This document shows positions 43,478 to 47,944 of a DNA stretch of 47,944 bases, in pieces. The DNA lies in assembly GCF_900116865.1 (NCBI RefSeq), contig NZ_FPCD01000022.1, positions 1 through 47,944 on the forward strand, given 5' to 3'. A program made the position numbers and the translations under genes. This stretch comes from Butyrivibrio sp. M55. Its GTDB lineage: Bacteria; Bacillota; Clostridia; Lachnospirales; Lachnospiraceae. The notes beneath the pieces are model-generated. The model saw only the letters and a program-made list of their open reading frames with translations. It did no database searches and had not been told where the DNA came from. Position 1 is the first letter of the stretch. The number at the start of each line of letters is the position of its first letter.

Positions 43478-45406
43478 ATGATAATTTATGTGGATGCAAG
43501 TGCTGAGCACGATGGAAACGGAAGCAGGAAATTACCTTTTAAAAGAATCAGCGAAGCGGCTAAAGTTGCAGTGGCCGGGGATGAGGTCATAGTTGCACCC
43601 GGAACGTACAGAGAGTATGTTGATCCCGTTAATGCGGGATGTGAAGAAAACAGAATAGTGTATAAGAGTGCCGAGCCGCTCGGAGCTGTTATTACAGGTG
43701 CCGAGAAGGTCACGGAATGGGCAAAGTTTAAGGACGATGTCTGGGTTACAAAAGTGAAAAACAGTATCTTTGGCGAATATAATCCCTATACAACGCTTGT
43801 TTACGGAGACTGGTATTTTGCGACTCCCAATAAACACACAGGCTGCGTGTGGCTGAATGATGAGGCTTTGTACGAAGCGCTTAGCATTGATGAGTGCCTT
43901 GAAGGTAAAATCTACGAGTGCTCGTGGGATCCTGAAAAATCCAAGAGAAAATGGTACGCAGAGCAGGATAGTGAAAACGACGAGACAGTTTTTTATGCAA
44001 ATTTCGGCGGAGCCGATCCTAATAAGGAAAACGTTGAGATTACCGTAAGACGTGAATGCTTCATGCCGAGTAAGGAAGGCGTCGGATATATAACCGTCAG
44101 CGGATTTAATATCAACAAAGCGGCGACAACATGGGCACCGCCTGCTGCTTATCAGGACGGAATGATTGGTCCTCATTGGAGCAAAGGCTGGATAATTGAG
44201 GACTGCGAGATCTGGGGCAGTAAGTGCGCGGGCATCTGCGTGGGACGTTACTACGATTCCGAGAACAGCAATTTCTATACGACAAAGCATGTTAAGAGCC
44301 CGACTCAGATGGAGAGGGATTCCGTATGCCGCGGCCAGTACTATGGCTGGTTAAAAGAAAAAATCGGCGGCCATATAATCCGCAGAAACAATATTCACCA
44401 CTGCGAGCAGGGCGGAATCATAGGCCGTATGGGCGGCGTGTTCAGTATTATCGAGGATAATCACATTCATCATATTAATAATATGATGGAACTTGGCGGC
44501 GCTGAGATTGCGGGAATCAAGATGCACGCGGCAATCGATGTTGTTATGAGACGAAATCATATTCACCACTGCACGATGGGAATCTGGTGTGACTGGGAAG
44601 CACAGGGAACAAGGATCACACAGAACCTGTTACACGACAATCAGCGTCCTTCTTTTGCAGAACAGTTGCAGGGTGGTATGACATGTCAGGACTTGTTTGT
44701 TGAGGTGAGCCACGGACCGACGCTTATCGATAACAACATTCTCTTATCAGACGTTTCGCTTCGAATCGCAACTCAGGGTGTTGCGATGGTTCACAATCTT
44801 TGCGCAGGTTCTTTTACCATGGTGGGAGAGGGAACAACCTGGAGATATACTCCCTATCATATGCCACACAGAACCGAAGTTATGGGCTTTATGACAATCC
44901 TTCACGGAGACGATCGTTTCTATAATAATATCTTCATTCAGAAGTGGCCGTCGGATGATCTGGTTCTTTTGAATGATTCGGATCCAGATGAGAAGTATGT
45001 TGAGAACAGAAAGGTCGGAACGGATTGTTTTGATGAATATCCTACTTATGATGAGTGGATTCCGCAGTTCGATCCGGAGACGGAATACCCCAATATGAGA
45101 AAACACGAAGATGCACACTTTGCCCATCTTCCCGTATGGATTGACGGAAACGCTTATTTCGAGGGCGCTGCCAGATGGAAAAAAGAAAAGAACGCATTCA
45201 CCGATAACTCAGGAAAGGTTTATGTTGATGTGATAGAGAAGGATGGAAGTTACTTCCTTGATACCAACATTTACGAGGTGCTTGATGGCTTTAAGGCCGG
45301 TATGATATCAACAGAGACCTTGGGGGAAGCGTTCGAGCCTCAACAGAAATTTGAAAACGCTGACGGAACACCGATTACCTTCGATGTTGATTATCTCGGA
45401 ACGTAA
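43478..45406 (+). CDS. GH120 beta-xylosidase
   Basis: 642 residues of right-handed beta-helix, with no signal peptide, so it acts in the cytosol. It closely recalls the characterised GH120 xylosidase XylC: GEYNPY, GADPNKENVEITVRR, TWAPPAAYQDGMIGPHWSKG, GIWCDWEAQGTR and LFVEVSHGP. The nucleophile is probably D372 and the acid/base E409. It has an insertion of about 14 residues between these motifs. It should trim imported xylo-oligosaccharides to xylose. It sits 39 bases after the permeases. Confidence 0.88.
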   Translation: MIIYVDASAEHDGNGSRKLPFKRISEAAKVAVAGDEVIVAPGTYREYVDPVNAGCEENRIVYKSAEPLGAVITGAEKVTEWAKFKDDVWVTKVKNSIFGEYNPYTTLVYGDWYFATPNKHTGCVWLNDEALYEALSIDECLEGKIYECSWDPEKSKRKWYAEQDSENDETVFYANFGGADPNKENVEITVRRECFMPSKEGVGYITVSGFNINKAATTWAPPAAYQDGMIGPHWSKGWIIEDCEIWGSKCAGICVGRYYDSENSNFYTTKHVKSPTQMERDSVCRGQYYGWLKEKIGGHIIRRNNIHHCEQGGIIGRMGGVFSIIEDNHIHHINNMMELGGAEIAGIKMHAAIDVVMRRNHIHHCTMGIWCDWEAQGTRITQNLLHDNQRPSFAEQLQGGMTCQDLFVEVSHGPTLIDNNILLSDVSLRIATQGVAMVHNLCAGSFTMVGEGTTWRYTPYHMPHRTEVMGFMTILHGDDRFYNNIFIQKWPSDDLVLLNDSDPDEKYVENRKVGTDCFDEYPTYDEWIPQFDPETEYPNMRKHEDAHFAHLPVWIDGNAYFEGAARWKKEKNAFTDNSGKVYVDVIEKDGSYFLDTNIYEVLDGFKAGMISTETLGEAFEPQQKFENADGTPITFDVDYLGT

Positions 45407-45408
45407 AC

Positions 45409-45489
45409 AATCGGTGTAAGCCCAAACAAAAAAACAGACTTCATATAACTAAAATCTGTCCTTTTGTTTGGGTTTCAGACCGATTTTTA
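45409..45489 (+). terminator. long terminator after the xylosidase gene
   Basis: An outer stem AATCGGT/ACCGATT (45409-45415 with 45479-45485) and an inner stem CCCAAACAAAA/TTTTGTTTGGG (45421-45431 with 45462-45472), followed by TTTT. It ends seven bases before the IS91-like element. Confidence 0.8.
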
Positions 45490-45664
45490 TCTGAGTGAAC
45501 TAAGTCGCGTCCGGGTGGCTATGGAATTTCAATCTGCCACCTCATAAACAAATCTTATCATTATCTCATGGTTTTAGACACCCTCAAAGCATAAATACAG
45601 TCTTTATTCCACGACAAATAAGCCTTCGTAAAAAGGCTTGTCTTTCGATATGAGATCCACTTAT

Positions 45665-46816
45665 TCAACAAAGCATATATCTGCCGTTCATACGAAAAGT
45701 AATAAGAGGTTCACCACATTTGGAGCATTTGCAAATGTCATGTTTATAAAGAATCTTAATCTTTTCTGCGGTTGTTTTCCCTCTGAGCTTTGAAATATAT
45801 TGTTTACAGCCGAGCAGATTCCTACAGAGAGTCATTTTCTGTGTTTTACATCTACAGGCAAGAAGGCCATAGTAGCGTATCCTTACAAATCCCTTGGGAA
45901 GTATATGGAGCAAAAAATGGGACAGAAATTTTTCTCCTGAGATTGTCATAGGCCTATATTTACCATCTGTACGATAGTCCTTTGCACTGAAGGTGACGTA
46001 CTCAGAATCCATGCTTAGAATACGCCTGTTGCTAATAGCAATCCTGTGAGTATATTTTCCAAGGTATTTAAAGACTTCCTGAGCTCCTTTAAATGTCCGT
46101 TTGGAATACACAACCCAATCCATAGCGTAGAGCTTATCAAGAAGACACTTGAATTCATACTGATTCCTAAGTGTTTCTGCACCACCTGCGTAGGTCAGCT
46201 TTTCGGACTCATGAAGGGATTTTAGCTCTTCCAGATAGTATTTCTTGAAAACGGCGGACATAACCTTCACAGGCAGAAAAAATTTATTTCCTTTGTCCTT
46301 CCAATGGTTCTTGTCATCAAGTCCGCCTCCCAAGACTATCGTATGAATATGTGGATGATAATTAAGCTTTGAGCCCCATGTGTGGAGAATACATATATAT
46401 CCTATCTTTGCGCCAAAGTGCTTGGAATCTTTGGAAAGCTCTGACATAGTCTTATTAGCAGCATGGTAAAGGGCATCATAGAGCAGTTTCTGATTAGCGT
46501 AAATCAATGGATATAAAAGCCCTGGTACAGTAAACACTGTATGAAAGTAAGGAGCATCAAGGACATCTTCTCGTCTTAAGTCTATCCATTCATCAACCTC
46601 CATTGCCTGGCACATGGGACAATGCCTGTTCTTGCATGAGTTGTAATGGATAAATTTAGAATGACAGGATTCACATTCACTTACATGGGCGCCCATTTCT
46701 GCTGTGCGACATGACCTTATGCATTGAATTGCTCTGAACTGCTCATCAGAAAATGATCTGTCAGCAATCGTAGGAAGAAACTGTTCAAAAACATCCTGAA
46801 TAGTTATGTTATCCAT
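45665..46816 (-). CDS. IS91 family HUH transposase
   Basis: About 383 residues. An N-terminal zinc ribbon (C48-x2-C51, C61, C66, C69) precedes the HUH metal motif H156-I-H158, and the paired tyrosines Y251 and Y255 in KYLGKYTHRI are the Y2 nucleophiles. A second Cys cluster (CKCSKCGE) is at the C-terminus. It nicks and rejoins single strands for rolling-circle transposition. ATG 46816 follows AAGGAAGG and abuts the recombinase stop, so the two are coupled. A longer upstream frame overlaps the recombinase and is less likely. Confidence 0.92.
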   Translation of the reverse strand: MDNITIQDVFEQFLPTIADRSFSDEQFRAIQCIRSCRTAEMGAHVSECESCHSKFIHYNSCKNRHCPMCQAMEVDEWIDLRREDVLDAPYFHTVFTVPGLLYPLIYANQKLLYDALYHAANKTMSELSKDSKHFGAKIGYICILHTWGSKLNYHPHIHTIVLGGGLDDKNHWKDKGNKFFLPVKVMSAVFKKYYLEELKSLHESEKLTYAGGAETLRNQYEFKCLLDKLYAMDWVVYSKRTFKGAQEVFKYLGKYTHRIAISNRRILSMDSEYVTFSAKDYRTDGKYRPMTISGEKFLSHFLLHILPKGFVRIRYYGLLACRCKTQKMTLCRNLLGCKQYISKLRGKTTAEKIKILYKHDICKCSKCGEPLITFRMNGRYMLC

Positions 46817-46817
46817 G

Positions 46818-47687
46818 TCAGCCTTCCTTCTTCTTTCGCTTGCCCTTCTTTTTCTTGGGAGCATCCAACGGACTCTTTACGCCCATGATGGCTTTGTTTG
46901 AAACATGGATATAAACCTGGGTCGAATTCGGAGATCTATGACCAAGCATTGCCTGAACATACTCTCTGTCAGTATGAGTCTCAATCAAATGAGTGGCGAA
47001 GGAGTGGCGCAGCATGTGAGGATGAAGGTCTATACCAGCTTCTTTGCCTATCCTTTTCATCATGATCTCGACACCGCCTACATGAAGCGGAGCATGAGGA
47101 TTCTTCAATGTAACAAAAAGATAATCCCGTGGTACAGGATATGAACGCCAATACTGTTTCAAGAGCTCTAAAGTTCTTTCAGAAAGAATAGTCCAATGAT
47201 CTCCGCGGTTTTTACTGTTACGAACATGAACCTGCATGGTACTCATGTAAATATCACTTGGAGCGAGGCGTACAACTTCTCCTGCCCGTAGACCGGAAGA
47301 ATAGACAAGAGCTATTATGGCTTTGTTTCTGATGTTTTCAGCAGTATCTATGAGCTTTTCAATTTCTTCCAGAGATAGAGTCTGTGGTAATGTCCAGTCG
47401 ATCTTCATTCTGGGAACGATATCAAGATCCCATGGGATATGAAGTAGATGTTTAAAAAAGAATGATAGTGCAGAACTCATAGAGTTGCAGTAACCTGGAG
47501 TGGCACCATCAGTTCTACGCTCAAGAATGTAATTGCGGACATCATAAAGGGTGAGTTCTGAAATAGACTTTTCACCTGCCCACTCCAGGAACTTAGTAGT
47601 ATGAAACTTATAAATGAAGCACGTTCTTGGCGAAAGATTTCTTATTTCGCATTCCTTTTCAATTCTTTGTAGTATTTCTTCGTACAT
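46818..47687 (-). CDS. tyrosine-type site-specific recombinase of the IS91-like element
   Basis: 289 residues: an N-terminal core-binding SAM-like domain (1-95), then the catalytic domain with R134, H224-x-x-R227, H250 and nucleophile Y259, all present. The C-terminus is a basic tail (KKKKGKRKKK). GGAGG sits six bases before the ATG. It is the first gene of the element. In IS91 relatives such a partner may resolve circular or dimeric intermediates. Confidence 0.92.
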   Translation of the reverse strand: MYEEILQRIEKECEIRNLSPRTCFIYKFHTTKFLEWAGEKSISELTLYDVRNYILERRTDGATPGYCNSMSSALSFFFKHLLHIPWDLDIVPRMKIDWTLPQTLSLEEIEKLIDTAENIRNKAIIALVYSSGLRAGEVVRLAPSDIYMSTMQVHVRNSKNRGDHWTILSERTLELLKQYWRSYPVPRDYLFVTLKNPHAPLHVGGVEIMMKRIGKEAGIDLHPHMLRHSFATHLIETHTDREYVQAMLGHRSPNSTQVYIHVSNKAIMGVKSPLDAPKKKKGKRKKKEG

Positions 47688-47849
47688 AAAAAGCCTCCAT
47701 AAGTAGTAGTAATCTAATAGTTACCCTAACCATGGAGGTGGACGATTCCAATAAAAATGCTTGTATGAAGTAATGATAAATGATACGCTTTTCATGGCAG
47801 TAGTAGTGGTTTTGGTAATGTTCAGTTTTGGTGTGGTAACTTAAACATA

Positions 47850-47944
47850 CATCATCAGAGTTTCACTATCTACTGCTTTTTAAGTAAAAGAAAAACGCTG
47901 CGCCACAGCCTTGGCAGGCCGTCGCGCAGCGACTTAGTTCAATT
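47850..47944. repeat. 95-bp terminal direct repeat, right copy
   Basis: Identical to bases 1-95. It comprises the right end of the IS91-like element and three bases beyond it. See the left copy. Confidence 0.9.

Larger units (their letters stand above)
45496..47941 (-). mobile_element. IS91-like element with tyrosine recombinase
   Basis: About 2.45 kb bounded by a perfect 13-bp inverted repeat, TGAACTAAGTCGC (45496-45508) and its complement (47929-47941). Each end has a subterminal hairpin: GGTGGC/GCCACC (45514-45519 with 45536-45541), and GCTGCGC/GCGCAGC (47897-47903 with 47924-47930). GAAC, a tetranucleotide reported as the IS91 target, is at the left edge and its complement at the right. 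I see no target duplication, which fits rolling-circle transposition. The non-coding 250 bp at the right should hold the promoter. Confidence 0.82.

Noticed and set aside
1..47944. Circular plasmid or prophage
   Set aside because: The ends overlap, but no replication, partition, mobilisation, capsid or packaging gene is present, and the content is chromosomal in character.

Overview
The window looks like chromosomal DNA of an anaerobic, motile Firmicute of the Lachnospiraceae, most like Butyrivibrio or Pseudobutyrivibrio. The pointers are moderate GC, strong AGGAGG-type ribosome sites, two Firmicute-style chemoreceptors, a GH120 xylosidase locus and many small GNAT, Nudix and hydrolase genes. 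This placement is inferred from gene content, not from a marker gene. I see no rRNA, tRNA, CRISPR, or replication, partition or conjugation gene.

Layout. 1-4350: mixed accessory genes (Nudix, GNAT, chloramphenicol-acetyltransferase-like, nucleotidyltransferase, AraC/GyrI regulator) and a probable decayed type I toxin-antitoxin module. 4366-8522: a copper operon: CsoR with operators in its promoter, CopA, and a fusion of HMA, membrane and cupredoxin domains. 8614-9369: tcdA. 9504-14151: an apparent operon built round a radical SAM enzyme and a membrane protein with a cytosolic (Cys-Ala)6 tail; this is the best candidate for an undescribed system. 14205-20717: small enzymes interrupted by two tandem-repeat arrays. 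20805-21738: a tightly overlapping DUF3990/DUF3791-type trio, probably toxin-antitoxin. 21819-26108: a palindrome-rich spacer, a HelD-like helicase and an ABC-F ATPase. 26111-34808: acetyltransferases, MATE and EamA transporters, CrcB, PhzF and others, peppered with a 29-bp dispersed repeat. 34994-38665: two chemoreceptors. 38771-45406: an AraC regulator facing a sugar ABC transporter and a GH120 beta-xylosidase, a xylo-oligosaccharide uptake and hydrolysis locus. 45496-47941: an IS91-like element with a tyrosine recombinase and an HUH transposase.

The first 95 bases equal the last 95 bases and lie in one end of the IS91-like element. The contig is therefore either circular as assembled, part of a tandem duplication, or bounded by two copies of the element.

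Three repeat families stand out. One is a 54-bp-period array of 36-38-nt hairpin units, found at two loci with different arm sequences but the same geometry. One is a 61-bp tandem repeat. One is the dispersed 29-bp GGACC-ended repeat, whose five copies have supplied stop codons or in-frame N-terminal codons to neighbouring genes.
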